Source of the DNA: Vibrio sagamiensis NBRC 104589
GTDB lineage: Bacteria; Pseudomonadota; Gammaproteobacteria; Enterobacterales; Vibrionaceae
Assembly (NCBI RefSeq): GCF_007990935.1
Contig: NZ_BJXJ01000019.1
Coordinates: forward strand, 1 to 64,000
Direction: 5' to 3'
DNA: 64,000 nucleotides
Positions 35,844-46,845 of this stretch are shown piece after piece. Made by a program: the position numbers and the translations under genes. Below the pieces are notes generated by a model. It saw only the letters and a program-made list of their open reading frames with translations, was not told the origin of the DNA and did no database searches. Positions within the stretch are counted from its first letter, which is position 1. Each line of letters starts with the position of its first letter.

Positions 35844-36653
35844 ATGCCCGAGTTACCTGAAGTGGAAGTGAGCCGTATGGGGATCAGCCCACATATGGTC
35901 GGTCAGACGATCAAGGCATTTGTGTTTCGGACACCAAAATTGCGCTGGGATATTCCACAAGAGCTTAAGCGTTTAGAAGGGCAAGTGATCCGTAATATTA
36001 GTCGGCGTGCTAAATACTTACTGATTGAAACCGATCAAGGAACCGCGATTGTGCATTTAGGAATGTCAGGCTCACTGCGTGTACTTGATGCCGATTTTCC
36101 AGCAGCTAAACACGATCATGTCGATCTTAAACTGACTAATGGTAAGATCTTACGTTATAACGATCCTCGTCGCTTCGGTGCTTGGTTATGGAGTGCACCG
36201 AATGAATCTCACTCGGTATTAGGGCATATGGGACCTGAGCCTCTGACTGAAGAGTTCAACGCTGAATATATGGTAGACAAAGCTAAAAGTAAGCGTGTTG
36301 CAGTCAAACAGTTCATTATGGACAACAAAGCTGTCGTCGGAGTCGGAAATATCTATGCCAATGAGTCTTTGTTCAAATCGCGTATTCATCCGACTCGACC
36401 TGCAGGTAGCCTAAACAACAAAGAGTGGCAACGGTTAGTCGACAATATCAAATCGACCTTAGAAACGGCAATTCAGCAAGGTGGAACGACACTCAAAGAC
36501 TTTGCTCAAGCGGATGGGAAGCCCGGCTACTTTGCACAAGAACTGTTGGTTTATGGTAAAGCTGGTGAGCCATGTCCTGAATGTGGAGAGATTCTCCAAG
36601 AACAGAAACTCGGTCAGCGTAATACGTTTTTCTGTGAACAATGTCAGCAATAA
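35844..36653 (+). CDS. mutM: Formamidopyrimidine-DNA glycosylase
   Basis: A 269-residue MutM/Fpg, a base-excision enzyme for 8-oxoguanine and formamidopyrimidines. It starts [13 protein letters not shown], where Pro2 (the nucleophile after Met removal) and Glu3 are required. The helix-two-turn-helix [18 protein letters not shown] and the C-terminal zinc finger with two CxxC pairs (PCPECGE and FCEQCQ) are intact. GAGGAG lies upstream of the ATG. Confidence 0.98.
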   Translation: MPELPEVEVSRMGISPHMVGQTIKAFVFRTPKLRWDIPQELKRLEGQVIRNISRRAKYLLIETDQGTAIVHLGMSGSLRVLDADFPAAKHDHVDLKLTNGKILRYNDPRRFGAWLWSAPNESHSVLGHMGPEPLTEEFNAEYMVDKAKSKRVAVKQFIMDNKAVVGVGNIYANESLFKSRIHPTRPAGSLNNKEWQRLVDNIKSTLETAIQQGGTTLKDFAQADGKPGYFAQELLVYGKAGEPCPECGEILQEQKLGQRNTFFCEQCQQ

Positions 36654-37011
36654 GCGCTGAAAATATAATCTAAGTGTTTACGTATGATCTGATCTTTCTT
36701 GATATATACCCAAGTAACCTCAAGATGTTCGCAGAGAGCTGTGGCCTCTCTAATGGGCCTCGAACAGCAAAAGAACGACTTTATGCAGCATAGTCGATGT
36801 GCTGATGATATTTGGTTGAAATGTTTAACTTACTATAATGGTTTTGAAAGCAAGCTAACGAAGCCTCGCAGCTTGGTCACTTATCCTAGTGTGATAACGT
36901 TAACTACTAAGAGAAAAGGACTTGCTTTGTATAATGTTTATCAAGGGGGTAATGATACACAGCTTGCTCAAACAATGAACTACTTTGGTATCGCTTTTTA
37001 AGCAATATTAA
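36654..37011. other. Intergenic region with a Vibrio-type repeat copy
   Basis: This 358-base gap contains one copy of the repeat described at 12765-12910, here in the other orientation (36704-36727, reading CCAAGTAACCTCAAGATG). An ORF of 100 codons spans 36699-37001 but has no recognisable domain, no clear ribosome-binding site and starts inside the repeat, so I treat it as non-coding. The 36760-36990 part may be a decayed gene or element that I cannot name. Confidence 0.5.
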
Positions 37012-37935
37012 CTAAGTTGATTGTTGTAAATCAAAGTATTTTTGGGCGGTCAGGAGGGATATTAAACGTTCCCGCTTTTTATCTCGAAACTGGTCGACCC
37101 ATGCATGCGCATTATCGATGATACTTTCTGCTTCATCTGGGTGGATGATATAGTATTCCACTTTTTCAATTAAATCAGAGTAATCATCTTTTACCTCAAC
37201 ATAGTGGACTCCTGCTTCTAGACATCCTTCCATAAACCAAGTTTCGTACTTAGGTTTAGACATGATAACCAGAGAATTTGATGACATGGCCCATTTTAGA
37301 TTAGTTGCAACGTCATTCCCCTCTATGGCGAGTAAAAATTTATATTCTAGTTGATCTTGTCTGGACATGTACTCTTTTTCCCAAGGCTCACCTTTAATGG
37401 GTTTAGTTTGGCCAATATTACACATAGGATGATTGTAAAATTGTTTGAGAACTTCCCTTCTATGTGGTTGATAGCCTACCCCTCGCCAAGCGACCATATT
37501 TTTTTTATTGCGAAATAAAGTAGAGTCATTAATAAAATCAAAATGGCGGATTTCATTTAGCTTGAGCAACACTGAGTTTTGATTATCGTCGCTTACTGGG
37601 CGGCTTTTTAGGAAGCTGGGGTATTCTGGTATATGTCGTATATCTCCACTCAAAAATTGAAAGGAATATTCTGATGGGAACGATTTTACTACCTTATGAA
37701 GGTCAAAGTAGTAGGTCGCTCCTGAAGTCTTTTTGTACTTACCCACATAAATAGATTCGTTTTCGGGCAGTTCAAATTGTGCGTTGAGCTTGTTGTAATA
37801 ATTAACCCTCTCCCGGATATAAGAATCTATTGGTATCGACTGAATAAGATGATTGGCCAGAGCTTTACGAATCGTATTTGGTATGAATACTTGAAGGCTA
37901 TTAGAGAAGTAGTATTTGAACTTTCTAAAACTCAT
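37012..37935 (-). CDS. CAP10/GT90 family glycosyltransferase (LpsA-like)
   Basis: A 307-residue protein from ATG 37935, which overlaps the coaD stop as ATGA. It carries the CAP10/GT90 landmarks: [18 protein letters not shown], then [30 protein letters not shown], and [24 protein letters not shown]. Bacterial members transfer sugars in LPS or capsule. Its place with other LPS core genes suggests a core or lipid A-proximal sugar. An upstream in-frame ATG at 37971 lies inside coaD and is unlikely. Confidence 0.85.
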   Translation of the reverse strand: MSFRKFKYYFSNSLQVFIPNTIRKALANHLIQSIPIDSYIRERVNYYNKLNAQFELPENESIYVGKYKKTSGATYYFDLHKVVKSFPSEYSFQFLSGDIRHIPEYPSFLKSRPVSDDNQNSVLLKLNEIRHFDFINDSTLFRNKKNMVAWRGVGYQPHRREVLKQFYNHPMCNIGQTKPIKGEPWEKEYMSRQDQLEYKFLLAIEGNDVATNLKWAMSSNSLVIMSKPKYETWFMEGCLEAGVHYVEVKDDYSDLIEKVEYYIIHPDEAESIIDNAHAWVDQFRDKKRERLISLLTAQKYFDLQQST

Positions 37936-38411
37936 TGTGTAACCTTTTTCTTGATGGCAGAGTGGACACATTTCGGGACAAATGGCTCGATATCGCCACC
38001 ATGTATTGCGACTTCACGGACAATGGTTGAAGAAAGAAAGGCATACTCTTCTGCGGGTGTTAGAAAAACACTCTCTACACCTGGTAAGAGTTTACGGTAC
38101 ATGCTCGTTAGACCAAATTCATATTCGAAGTCAACCGTTGTCCGTAAGCCACGGACTAATATATTAGCTTTTTGTTCACGAGCAAAATCAACCAGTAGGC
38201 CACTGAAGCCTTCTGTCGATACATTACTTAAATGGGCTGTGGATGCTTTGACCAATTGGACGCGTTCATCTAGGTTAAATAACGTATTTTTAGAAGGGCT
38301 GGCTGCAACACCAATGATAATGTGATCAAACATGTCTGCAGCACGCACAATGATATCGAGGTGACCGTTGGTAATTGGGTCGAAAGTACCTGGGTATATA
38401 ACTTTTTTCAT
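37932..38411 (-). CDS. coaD: Phosphopantetheine adenylyltransferase
   Basis: A 159-residue enzyme that makes dephospho-CoA. The nucleotidyltransferase TxGH motif is clear ([19 protein letters not shown]), as is ISSTIVRE-like [16 protein letters not shown] near the C-terminus. Its product pathway is shared with coaBC above. It lies within the LPS core operon and overlaps both neighbours, as in many Gammaproteobacteria where coaD (kdtB) is next to waa genes. Confidence 0.97.
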   Translation of the reverse strand: MKKVIYPGTFDPITNGHLDIIVRAADMFDHIIIGVAASPSKNTLFNLDERVQLVKASTAHLSNVSTEGFSGLLVDFAREQKANILVRGLRTTVDFEYEFGLTSMYRKLLPGVESVFLTPAEEYAFLSSTIVREVAIHGGDIEPFVPKCVHSAIKKKVTQ

Positions 38412-39439
38412 CGTAAAACTTTCTCGTATACGTCTAGATATTGATTTGCAGTGTAGCTGATATCAAATAATTTTAGTTTCTCTTGCCCTTGGGCTATGAA
38501 CTCTTGTCTAAGCTCTTCATCTTGAGCAATGTGCATAATGGCATCTGCTAATTGTTGTGGATTGCCAGGTGTGACAAGTAAACCATTTGAATTGTGGTCG
38601 ATGATATCAGGGATACCGCCAGCATTGGTACCAATAACGGGTAGGCCTGCGCCCATCCCTTCTAAGATGACCGAGCCCAGCCCTTCAGTATAAGAAGGGT
38701 GAATTTGTAAATCTGCCGCGGCAAACCAATCACCCATATTGTTTTGTTTCCCCTCGAAACTTACGTTAGTAAGACCTTTAGCTTGTGATTCTAAGGCTTG
38801 TCTCTCTGGACCATCACCTAGTAAACAAAAGTGGACTGATGGGTTGGTATTCCCTAGGAGTTTTGCTGCGTCGATAGTGACATTAAAGCCTTTATGCCCA
38901 AGCATGTTCGCTCCATGTATCACAACAAACTTGCCTGCGAAGCGGTCTTTAATTGCTCTTACTGTTTGTGGATTAACGGGGTATATAACAGGTGAACTTG
39001 GAATTTTGTAAGTTGTTGAATCTGGATAAGCATCATTCACTTTTTGAACTATTTCGGCACTTAAACCTACCACAGCAGATGCTTTAGAGTAGGCTAAGTT
39101 TGCCAGCCACTTCTTTTTCAATGTGTTATCAATACGACGGGTAACAATGTAAGGTACCCCATACAAGAGATGCTGGATAAGAGCCCAATAAATAGCGCGT
39201 CCTTCGTGTACATGAACAAGAGCACAATCTTGAGTGATCGATTTTGCATGTGATTGAGTAAAGTGAGTCGCTAGTATGACTTTAACGTCTAATGTTTTTA
39301 CTGCTTCTGCAAATGGACTTTTGGGATTTGCTACAACAGTAAGCTGATAGCCGAGCCTTACTTGTTGCTTGATGAGCTGCAGCGTTTGATTTTCTCCTCC
39401 ATGGTATCCAGAAGCGAGATTAACGTGACAAATATTCAT
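38408..39439 (-). CDS. GT4-family glycosyltransferase of LPS core synthesis
   Basis: A 343-residue GT-B fold transferase. It starts [23 protein letters not shown]; the C-terminal domain has [33 protein letters not shown], and [33 protein letters not shown], a clear GT4 nucleotide-sugar site with the EX7E-type pattern. ATG 39439 is favoured because it lies 1 bp after the upstream stop; a longer ORF start at 39517 overlaps the previous gene. Donor and acceptor are unknown, probably an LPS core sugar. Confidence 0.88.
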   Translation of the reverse strand: MNICHVNLASGYHGGENQTLQLIKQQVRLGYQLTVVANPKSPFAEAVKTLDVKVILATHFTQSHAKSITQDCALVHVHEGRAIYWALIQHLLYGVPYIVTRRIDNTLKKKWLANLAYSKASAVVGLSAEIVQKVNDAYPDSTTYKIPSSPVIYPVNPQTVRAIKDRFAGKFVVIHGANMLGHKGFNVTIDAAKLLGNTNPSVHFCLLGDGPERQALESQAKGLTNVSFEGKQNNMGDWFAAADLQIHPSYTEGLGSVILEGMGAGLPVIGTNAGGIPDIIDHNSNGLLVTPGNPQQLADAIMHIAQDEELRQEFIAQGQEKLKLFDISYTANQYLDVYEKVLR

Positions 39440-39440
39440 A

Positions 39441-40229
39441 CTATTGTTCTTTAATGTGTTTCTTGACGTAGTCACGCAGCCATAAGTCGGCGTAGCGAGT
39501 AAAAGTGGTATTGGCACTCAATACCGCGAGTAAAAATCCATGTCGTCCATCTAGAAAGCCACGCTTGATGACATACATTTTAAAGAAACGAAAAAAGCCG
39601 TGTGAAAAGGCTCCAAGCAGAGAGGCGGATTTTTTCCCTTCGCGCTGATCTGCCCACGACTGCATGTAAAGCTGCGTTTTTCGGGTATATTCACTCAATT
39701 TCTCATAGGTAAAATGTTTTAAGCGGCCCTTTAATGACACAACCTTAAATCCATCAGGTATCATAACGCTTTCATGCACGAGTGCATCGTTGTATTTTGT
39801 ATCTGAAGTTTTATATAGGCGTACAACCCAATCTGGTGACCACCCTGAGTAGCGGATTTCTTTGGCAAAGGCTGTCGTAAGTCTATTAATACGGTAAATA
39901 ACCCCTTCTTCGTGCTGGCTAATCACATGAAGTATGTCTTGGCGCAGTGTATCAGTCACTCGTTCATCGGCATCGAGCCAAAGAACAAAGTCAGATTCAA
40001 CATAATTTTGAGCTAACTGACGCTGCTTACCAAAGCCCGGCCATTCTAAATTGGTGTAGAATTTATCGGTATATTGTCTTGCAATTGCTTCAGTTTGATC
40101 AGTGCTTCCTGAATCCAGCAAGACAATCTCATCAACCCAATCTTTTACTGTCTCTAGACAAGCTTGAAGGTGTTTTTCTTCATTCTTTACAATTAAGGCG
40201 ACTGCCAACGTGGGTTTAGACAAGGTCAT
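39441..40229 (-). CDS. waaE: WaaE/KdtX-type core glucosyltransferase (GT2)
   Basis: A 262-residue GT2 enzyme. It has LAVALIVKNEEKHLQACLETV, then DEIVLLDSGSTDQTEAIARQY and DFVLWLDADERVTD, which carry the nucleotide and metal sites. GWSPDWVVRLYKTSDTKYNDALVHESVMIP and the C-terminal FFRFFKMYVIKRGFLDGRHGFLLA block are the pattern of WaaE/KdtX, which adds glucose to heptose I of the inner core. It is linked to coaD (kdtB), as in other bacteria. Confidence 0.85.
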   Translation of the reverse strand: MTLSKPTLAVALIVKNEEKHLQACLETVKDWVDEIVLLDSGSTDQTEAIARQYTDKFYTNLEWPGFGKQRQLAQNYVESDFVLWLDADERVTDTLRQDILHVISQHEEGVIYRINRLTTAFAKEIRYSGWSPDWVVRLYKTSDTKYNDALVHESVMIPDGFKVVSLKGRLKHFTYEKLSEYTRKTQLYMQSWADQREGKKSASLLGAFSHGFFRFFKMYVIKRGFLDGRHGFLLAVLSANTTFTRYADLWLRDYVKKHIKEQ

Positions 40230-40272
40230 CTCCTGATTGAGTTGTGTCGTTCGTCAATGTAGTTTATTGATA

Positions 40273-41319
40273 TTAAGAATATACATCTTGTAAAACGCGA
40301 TCAAACATGGCGATAACGCATTGACTGGAAATTCTATTCATCGCTTTTTCATCTTTCACACGTGTTCTCCAGCTCAGTTGTTGGCTGGTTTTGTTTGTTT
40401 CAGCCAAGATAGCCTCTTCATACACTGAGACGGCGTATTGCAAATAGTGATAAGGCCCAACACGAGCTGGATTGTGATGAGCATATAAACCAATCACAGG
40501 AGTGTTCATAGCGCTGGCTATATGGGCAGGGCCAGTATCAGGCGAAATGACCATCTCAACGTGATCAATCAGCGCCAGCATTTGCATAATTGAGCTTTTG
40601 CCTACCAAGTTTAGACAAGGTTCGCTCAGTAATGACTGAATACTTTCTGCAAGATCAACTTCCACGGTTGCCGGACTTCCTGCCAAGATAACTTGCCAGC
40701 CTTTTTGGCGGGCATGGTTAATGACATCGACATAGCCCTGAGCATGCCAGTTCTTATAGGCTTTACTAGCACCTGGAACGAGCAGTAAATGTGGTGTATC
40801 TTTCTGGAGCAGTGCATTTGCCCACGCTCTATCTGTTTCGGGATAAGTTAAAAACCAAGTGGGCTCTGCAGGAGTTACCCCTAGCTGATAAGCGAAGGCC
40901 AGCAGTCCATCTGCTACATGCAGTGAAGGTGGGGAAGGGACTTTTACGTTGGTAAATAAAGTTTGAAAATCTTGACTGCGATCGGCAGCAAAACCTAGGG
41001 TGTACTTAGCTTTTATGCCTAAAGTGACCACACTGGCTCGAAGTGCATACTGCATGTGCAGCAAGGCATCAAACTCACGATCTTTTAACTGACGCCACAC
41101 AGATTGATAGCCTTTGAGCCCTGCTTTTTTATCAAAAATAATGATCTCGACGCCTTCTACTGCTTGGAGGAGTTGAGCTTCGAGCTCGCTGGTTATCCAA
41201 GTAATTTTCGTCGTAGGCCATTGTTTTTGAATCGCCTGAGCAGTTGCAATGGCATTACACACATCACCCAAGGCGGATAATCGTAAAATACACAGAGAAG
41301 CAGGAGCTGAAGTGAACAT
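40273..41319 (-). CDS. GT9-family heptosyltransferase-like protein
   Basis: A 348-residue GT9 protein: CILRLSALGDVCNAIATAQAIQKQWP at the start, then LVPGASKAYKNWHAQGYVDVI and VISPDTGPAHIASAMNTPVIGLYAHHNPARVGPY, which form the ADP-heptose site. The family includes WaaC, WaaF, WaaQ and OpsX. WaaF is separate at 51921, so this may be the heptosyltransferase I or another core heptosyltransferase. The exact step cannot be read from sequence. It is divergent from dgkA. Confidence 0.85.
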   Translation of the reverse strand: MFTSAPASLCILRLSALGDVCNAIATAQAIQKQWPTTKITWITSELEAQLLQAVEGVEIIIFDKKAGLKGYQSVWRQLKDREFDALLHMQYALRASVVTLGIKAKYTLGFAADRSQDFQTLFTNVKVPSPPSLHVADGLLAFAYQLGVTPAEPTWFLTYPETDRAWANALLQKDTPHLLLVPGASKAYKNWHAQGYVDVINHARQKGWQVILAGSPATVEVDLAESIQSLLSEPCLNLVGKSSIMQMLALIDHVEMVISPDTGPAHIASAMNTPVIGLYAHHNPARVGPYHYLQYAVSVYEEAILAETNKTSQQLSWRTRVKDEKAMNRISSQCVIAMFDRVLQDVYS

Positions 41320-41426
41320 AATGTCTGTCTAGTAAGATAATTTAAGAGCAAGTAAATTATGCAGATATTGCTAATAAATGTAAAATGGGCAATTCCAATT
41401 ATTATAATCAAAGAAAGAAGAAAACG

Positions 41427-41831
41427 ATGCCACAAAAACAGCCTAATTCAACGCCAACCTCTGGTAAACCGGGTAATACTGGTTTAACTCGCATCATCAA
41501 AGCTACGGGGTTCTCTATACAAGGTTTAAAAGCCGCTTTTAAATATGAAGCTGCCATTCGTCAAGAACTTGTACTGCTGGTCATTGCCATCATATCCGTT
41601 TGCTTTTTAGATTTAAGCATTATAGAGCGTATTGTCATGCTAGGGGTGGTGGTATTGGTATTGATTGTAGAGTTACTTAACTCAGCTATAGAAGCCGTTG
41701 TTGACCGAGTCGGTACGGAGTACCATGAACTCAGTGGTCGAGCAAAAGACATTGGCTCTGCTGCAGTTTTGGTCGCTATGCTATTCGCTGGCTTTGTATG
41801 GCTGTACATTCTTGCTGGTCATTATTTATAA
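41427..41831 (+). CDS. dgkA: Diacylglycerol kinase DgkA
   Basis: From ATG 41427 a 134-residue integral membrane kinase with three helices and the signature ELLNSAIEAVVDRVG (the E-x-x-N-x-x-I-E region of the family active site). The N-terminal helix ATGFSIQGLKAAFKYEAAIRQEL is also conserved. It phosphorylates diacylglycerol released by envelope glycan and LPS modification, fitting its place beside LPS genes. A longer start at 41385 is not needed. Confidence 0.93.
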   Translation: MPQKQPNSTPTSGKPGNTGLTRIIKATGFSIQGLKAAFKYEAAIRQELVLLVIAIISVCFLDLSIIERIVMLGVVVLVLIVELLNSAIEAVVDRVGTEYHELSGRAKDIGSAAVLVAMLFAGFVWLYILAGHYL

Positions 41832-41886
41832 TACTATCATCATCTGAGTGTAAACCATGATTAAGTGCCACCAACAGGACAATAGT

Positions 41887-42567
41887 ATGATTTGGTTTGA
41901 TGACCAAATCATTTCCAACCCACGCCAATCGCTGTTTGATGCTCAATATTGGCAAGAGCAAGATAAAGTGGTGGGCAGCGCATCCGGGCGTGGAACCACA
42001 TGGTTTATCCAACTTAATGATTTACAAGCCGCTTTACGCCATTATCGTCGTGGTGGTTTATTTGGTAAGTTGGTTGAAGATCACTATTGGTTTACTGGAT
42101 GGGAGCAGACTCGTAGCCTACAAGAGTTTAATCTGCTCAGAGTGCTGATTGAATCTAGTGTGAATGTCCCTCGACCGATTGCTGCGCGCGCAGTTAAAAC
42201 TGGCTTAACTTACCAAGCGGATCTTTTGAGCGAAAGAATTCCCAATGCTCAAGACTTGGTTAGTTTTTTGCAAGAAAAGCCATTATCGGAAGCCATGTAT
42301 CAGAAGATAGGGCAAGAAATTGCCAAGATGCATAACGTTAATGTGAATCATACTGATCTGAACATTCACAATATTCTGATTGATAATCAGGAAAAAGTAT
42401 GGCTCATCGATTTTGACAAATGCCGTCAGCAATCGGATGGTGATTGGAAGCAAGGCAATTTAGAGCGTTTGAAGCGCTCTTTTTTTAAAGAATTGAAGCA
42501 ACGCCAGATACATTGGCAAGAGAAGGATTTTGATGTACTTAAAACGGCATATTCTTTAAGTCGTTAG
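41887..42567 (+). CDS. kdkA: Kdo kinase KdkA
   Basis: A 226-residue lipopolysaccharide kinase that phosphorylates the single Kdo residue of the inner core in Vibrio and Haemophilus. The kinase fold shows RHYRRGGLFGKLVEDHYWFTGWEQTRSLQEF, the catalytic loop VNHTDLNIHNILID and the metal-binding LIDFDKCR. AGGA 8 bases upstream favours ATG 41887 over ATG 41857. Its 3' end is also present as a decayed second copy at about 48575-48782. Confidence 0.93.
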   Translation: MIWFDDQIISNPRQSLFDAQYWQEQDKVVGSASGRGTTWFIQLNDLQAALRHYRRGGLFGKLVEDHYWFTGWEQTRSLQEFNLLRVLIESSVNVPRPIAARAVKTGLTYQADLLSERIPNAQDLVSFLQEKPLSEAMYQKIGQEIAKMHNVNVNHTDLNIHNILIDNQEKVWLIDFDKCRQQSDGDWKQGNLERLKRSFFKELKQRQIHWQEKDFDVLKTAYSLSR

Positions 42568-42706
42568 GGCTAGTAACGCTCCAGAAAATTTATGCTTTGT
42601 TTATGTCAAAGCTAAGTCATTTAGTTTAGCGCATAGTTAACTACTACAATGAAATAAGAACTGTTGCACTTTACGTGAGCGCAATATTAAGCAGGTAACA
42701 TTCATA

Positions 42707-43771
42707 ATGAAAATACTCGTAACTGGCGGTGCTGGTTTTATTGGCTCTGCAGTCATAAGACACATCATTGGTGATACAAAAGATACCGTCATTAACTTAG
42801 ATAAATTGACTTATGCGGGCAATTTAGAGTCCTTAGCGGAAGTATCGGATAGTGAGCGTTACCATTTTGAGCAGGTTGATATCTGTCAACGTGACGAGCT
42901 TGATCGCGTATTTGAAAAGCATCAACCTGATCTTGTGATGCACCTTGCGGCTGAGTCTCACGTAGATCGTTCCATTGATGGACCTGCGGCATTTATTGAA
43001 ACCAATGTCATTGGAACATATCACCTTCTTGAATCGGCTCGCCAATATTGGTCGACACTGGATGATACACGCAAAGCCGCTTTCCGCTTTCATCATATTT
43101 CTACCGACGAAGTATATGGTGACCTAGAAGATACGGATGATTTGTTTACTGAAACCACATCCTATGCACCAAGCAGTCCGTACTCCGCTTCTAAAGCATC
43201 CAGCGATCATCTTGTTCGAGCGTGGCAGCGAACTTACGGTTTCCCAACCGTTGTTACTAATTGTTCGAATAACTATGGACCTTACCATTTTCCAGAGAAA
43301 TTAATCCCTCTAATGATCCTTAATGCATTAGATGGCAAACCGTTGCCAGTTTATGGCGATGGTATGCAAATCCGTGATTGGCTGTTCGTCGAAGATCATG
43401 CTCGTGCTCTTTACAAAGTCGTTACTGAGGGTGAAATCGGTGAAACATATAACATTGGTGGTCACAATGAAAAAGCGAACATTGAAGTGGTGAAAACCAT
43501 TTGCTCTCTACTTGAAGAGTTTCGCCCAAACAAACCTGCAGATGTTGAATCTTATGAATCGTTGATCACCTATGTGAAAGACAGGCCTGGTCATGATATA
43601 CGCTATGCCATTGATGCAACAAAAATTGCTCAAGAGCTGAACTGGACGCCTGAAGAAACGTTTGAAAGTGGCATTAGAAAAACGGTTGAATGGTACTTAA
43701 GTAACCCACAGTGGTGGCAACGTGTTTTGGATGGTTCATACAGTTTAGAAAGACTCGGAGCAGGTGAATAA
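42707..43771 (+). CDS. rmlB: dTDP-glucose 4,6-dehydratase
   Basis: A 354-residue short-chain dehydrogenase fold enzyme. It has the Rossmann start [19 protein letters not shown], then [24 protein letters not shown] and [15 protein letters not shown] (Tyr-x3-Lys catalytic pair). It forms dTDP-4-keto-6-deoxyglucose, the common precursor for the amino sugar made by the genes downstream. It overlaps rmlA by one base. Confidence 0.97.
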   Translation: MKILVTGGAGFIGSAVIRHIIGDTKDTVINLDKLTYAGNLESLAEVSDSERYHFEQVDICQRDELDRVFEKHQPDLVMHLAAESHVDRSIDGPAAFIETNVIGTYHLLESARQYWSTLDDTRKAAFRFHHISTDEVYGDLEDTDDLFTETTSYAPSSPYSASKASSDHLVRAWQRTYGFPTVVTNCSNNYGPYHFPEKLIPLMILNALDGKPLPVYGDGMQIRDWLFVEDHARALYKVVTEGEIGETYNIGGHNEKANIEVVKTICSLLEEFRPNKPADVESYESLITYVKDRPGHDIRYAIDATKIAQELNWTPEETFESGIRKTVEWYLSNPQWWQRVLDGSYSLERLGAGE

Positions 43772-44637
43772 TGAAAGGTATTATTCTTGCTGGTGGTTCA
43801 GGTACTCGTCTTTACCCGATCACACGAGGCGTATCGAAACAGTTATTGCCCGTTTATGATAAGCCAATGATTTACTACCCGCTGTCGGTACTTATGCTTG
43901 CTGGTATTCGTGAAATTTTGGTAATTACCACTCCTGAGGATCAAGAAGGTTTTCAGCGCTTGCTTGGTGATGGCTCTGACTTTGGTATTGAACTGCAATA
44001 CGCAACCCAACCCACGCCAGATGGTTTAGCTCAAGCATTCATTATTGGTGAAGAATTTATCGGTGACGACAGCGTTTGCTTAGTGCTGGGGGATAATATC
44101 TTCTATGGGCAAGGCTTTACACCTATTTTACAAAATGCTGTTGAAAGAAAGATCGGAGCAACAGTTTTCGGTTATCAAGTCAAAGACCCGGAGCGATTTG
44201 GTGTGGTGGAATTTGATGCCAATATGAGAGCCGTATCTATTGAAGAAAAGCCATCAGCGCCAAAGTCAAACTATGCTGTCACTGGCCTGTATTTCTATGA
44301 TAACCACGTGGTCGAAATGGCCAAGAAAGTGAAACCTTCTGAACGTGGGGAGTTGGAAATTACAACTTTAAATGATATGTACTTGAACAATGGTTTGCTA
44401 AATGTTGAGTTATTGGGTCGAGGCTTTGCTTGGCTAGATACAGGCACTCATGAAAGTTTGCATGAAGCATCTTCCTTTGTGCAAACCATTGAGAACGTTC
44501 AAGGTTTGAAAGTCGCTTGTTTAGAAGAGATTGCCTGGCGCCAAGGGTGGTTGTCGAATGAACAGTTGTCTAAAGCAGGTTGTGCTTTAGCTAAAAATGA
44601 ATATGGCCAGTACCTGTTAGCATTGTTGGAAGAATAA
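43771..44637 (+). CDS. rmlA: Glucose-1-phosphate thymidylyltransferase
   Basis: A 288-residue enzyme making dTDP-glucose. The nucleotidyltransferase motif [32 protein letters not shown], then [11 protein letters not shown] and [13 protein letters not shown] are diagnostic. It directly precedes fdtA. A decayed second copy of part of rmlA is visible at about 48796-49000. Confidence 0.97.
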   Translation: MKGIILAGGSGTRLYPITRGVSKQLLPVYDKPMIYYPLSVLMLAGIREILVITTPEDQEGFQRLLGDGSDFGIELQYATQPTPDGLAQAFIIGEEFIGDDSVCLVLGDNIFYGQGFTPILQNAVERKIGATVFGYQVKDPERFGVVEFDANMRAVSIEEKPSAPKSNYAVTGLYFYDNHVVEMAKKVKPSERGELEITTLNDMYLNNGLLNVELLGRGFAWLDTGTHESLHEASSFVQTIENVQGLKVACLEEIAWRQGWLSNEQLSKAGCALAKNEYGQYLLALLEE

Positions 44638-45042
44638 ATGAAAAAGCTCATTCGTTGGATTGATTTTCCAGTCATTGGTGATGAAAGAGGAAGCCTTGTC
44701 GCTTTAGAAGCAAACAAACTCATTCCTTTTGGCATTAAGCGTGTTTATTACTTATTCGGTATGCAGTCTGATTTACCACGTGGTTTTCATGCTCATAGAG
44801 AGCTTGTTCAAGTGGCGGTTTGCTTAAAAGGTAGTTGTGATATTTTGATGGATAACGGTCATAAGAAAGAAATTGTTAGATTAAGTTCACCTAGTCAAGG
44901 ATTATTGATTGATGTAATGCAATGGCATGAGATGAGTAATTTTTCTGAAGATTGTGTACTGTTAGTGCTTGCTAGTGATGTATATGATGAGAGTGATTAT
45001 ATTCGTAATTATGACGCTTTTCTTAGAGAGGTAGAATTATGA
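44638..45042 (+). CDS. fdtA: dTDP-4-keto-6-deoxyglucose 3,4-ketoisomerase, FdtA type
   Basis: A 134-residue cupin-fold sugar ketoisomerase: [33 protein letters not shown] and [35 protein letters not shown] are the shared FdtA/QdtA signature. From my memory of work on this family, FdtA (galacto product) has Arg17 and His97, while QdtA (gluco product) has Tyr17 and Arg97. This protein has Arg at 17 (DERG) and His at 97 (WHEM), so FdtA is favoured, leading to dTDP-3-keto-6-deoxygalactose. Confidence 0.88.
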   Translation: MKKLIRWIDFPVIGDERGSLVALEANKLIPFGIKRVYYLFGMQSDLPRGFHAHRELVQVAVCLKGSCDILMDNGHKKEIVRLSSPSQGLLIDVMQWHEMSNFSEDCVLLVLASDVYDESDYIRNYDAFLREVEL

Positions 45043-45500
45043 AAATTCATCCGCTAAGTGATGTTTCTTCTTCAAAAATAGGCAAGGGGACTACAATATG
45101 GCAATTTTCAGTGGTTCTTTCTGGTGCGCAAATAGGCGAAGACTGTAATTTATGCGCGCATACCTTCGTAGAAAATGATGTTGTTCTTGGTGATCGGGTT
45201 ACGGTTAAAAATGGCGTTTATCTTTGGGATGGTATTGTTTTAGAAGATGATGTGTTTATTGGCCCTTGCGTTGCATTTACGAATGACAAGTTCCCGCGCT
45301 CAAAACAGTACCCAGAGTCGTTTTCAAAAATTCAAATTCAGAAAGGCGCATCTATCGGTGCTAATGCAACTATATTGCCGGGTGTTACCATTGGACAAAA
45401 TGCAATGGTAGGCGCTGGCTCTGTTGTTACTAAAGATGTGCCCGCGATGGCTGTTGTTATTGGCAATCCAGCAAAAATAATTAGATATACTGAGGCTTAG
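45039..45500 (+). CDS. fdtC: dTDP-3-amino-3,6-dideoxyhexose N-acetyltransferase, FdtC type
   Basis: A 153-residue left-handed beta-helix acetyltransferase with hexapeptide repeats throughout ([62 protein letters not shown]). It ends in the usual GNPAKIIR. With FdtA and FdtB on either side it most likely acetylates the 3-amino group to give dTDP-Fuc3NAc. The fold alone would also fit other acetyltransferases; context decides. It overlaps fdtA by 4 bp. Confidence 0.85.
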   Translation: MKIHPLSDVSSSKIGKGTTIWQFSVVLSGAQIGEDCNLCAHTFVENDVVLGDRVTVKNGVYLWDGIVLEDDVFIGPCVAFTNDKFPRSKQYPESFSKIQIQKGASIGANATILPGVTIGQNAMVGAGSVVTKDVPAMAVVIGNPAKIIRYTEA

Positions 45501-45506
45501 AATAGC

Positions 45507-46610
45507 GTGATTCCATTTCTAGATTTAAAAAGTATTAATCAGCAATACCAAAAAGAACTAAAAGAAGCATGTGCTCGCGTGATTGATTCCGGCTGGTATA
45601 TTATGGGCAATGAACTAACTAAATTCGAGGCTGAGTTTGCTGCATATTGCGGAACTAAATATGCTGTCGGTGTGGCAAATGGTTTGGATGCTCTCACCTT
45701 AGTCCTTCGAGCTTGGAAAGAGTTAGGTAAACTTTTAGAAGGTGATGAAGTTATCGTTCCTGCAAATACTTATATCGCAAGCATTCTAGCCATCACAGAA
45801 AACAATTTAGTGCCTGTGTTAGTTGAACCAGATATTGATACTTACAACTTAACGAAAGAGGGCATTGAGGCTGCAATCAGCCCAAGAACAAAAGCTGTTT
45901 TGCCTGTTCATCTATACGGCCTAATTTCACCAATGCCGGAGATCATGCAAATTGCAAAAGAGCACGATTTACTAGTATTGGAAGACTGTGCTCAAGCTCA
46001 TGGGGCTCTGATTCATAGTAAGAAAGCAGGTAATTGGGGGGATGCTGCTGGTTTTAGTTTCTATCCTGGCAAAAACCTTGGCGCGTTAGGTGATGCGGGT
46101 GCTATTACAACTAATGATGATGAGTTAGCACAAACTCTGAGGGCGCTGCGCAATTACGGCTCTCACAAGAAATACGAAAATTTATATCAAGGTGTAAATA
46201 GTCGATTAGATGAAATTCAAGCAGCAATGCTGAGGGTTAAACTTCATCATCTCGATGCTGAAACGTTGCGTCGTCAGGAAATTGCTAAGCGCTATAGAGC
46301 TGAAATCAATAACTCATTAGTCATCTTGCCTAAAGTGGAAAATGAAGCAGAGCATGTGTGGCATCTATTTGTTGTTCGGTGTGAACAACGTGAAGCACTG
46401 CAAAATTGGCTTTCTCAAAATGATGTTCAAACACTGATTCATTATCCAATACCACCTCATAAACAAATGGCCTACAGTGAATTGAATGACTTGTTAAATC
46501 CGGTTACAGAAATGATTCATCAGCAAATAATTTCATTGCCAATGGATCCAACAATGGATAATGAAGCTGTAACCAAAGTCATTCAATTGGTGAACGAGTT
46601 CAAGGCGTAA
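45507..46610 (+). CDS. fdtB: dTDP-3-keto-6-deoxyhexose aminotransferase, FdtB type
   Basis: A 367-residue PLP aminotransferase of the DegT/DnrJ/EryC1 family. It starts at GTG 45507 ([17 protein letters not shown]), with GAGG upstream. The PLP lysine lies in [28 protein letters not shown] carries the cofactor-binding Asp. The family member FdtB/QdtB adds the 3-amino group with glutamate. It lies 6 bp after fdtC and ends the dTDP-sugar set. Confidence 0.92.
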   Translation: MIPFLDLKSINQQYQKELKEACARVIDSGWYIMGNELTKFEAEFAAYCGTKYAVGVANGLDALTLVLRAWKELGKLLEGDEVIVPANTYIASILAITENNLVPVLVEPDIDTYNLTKEGIEAAISPRTKAVLPVHLYGLISPMPEIMQIAKEHDLLVLEDCAQAHGALIHSKKAGNWGDAAGFSFYPGKNLGALGDAGAITTNDDELAQTLRALRNYGSHKKYENLYQGVNSRLDEIQAAMLRVKLHHLDAETLRRQEIAKRYRAEINNSLVILPKVENEAEHVWHLFVVRCEQREALQNWLSQNDVQTLIHYPIPPHKQMAYSELNDLLNPVTEMIHQQIISLPMDPTMDNEAVTKVIQLVNEFKA

Positions 46611-46845
46611 ATATTTTACTCAAAGTAACAGCGATAACGGATTTTTTGATGGTTGATGATGTTTTGACGTGGTTTATTCAAAACTGACAATGAACATGTG
46701 TGGTGATGCTAACAGCTTCTATTTTACCTTTATCTGCTATTGGTTCATCACGCAACTTTTTATAATGTTTATACTCAAGCCATTATGTGTAGATTAAATA
46801 AAATGGTCTGATATAGTTATTTTAGAATGTTTAGGTGTACTAAAA

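Noticed and set aside
36699..37001. A 100-codon ORF between mutM and the GT90 gene
   Set aside because: It starts inside the intergenic repeat, has no recognisable domain and no good ribosome-binding site.
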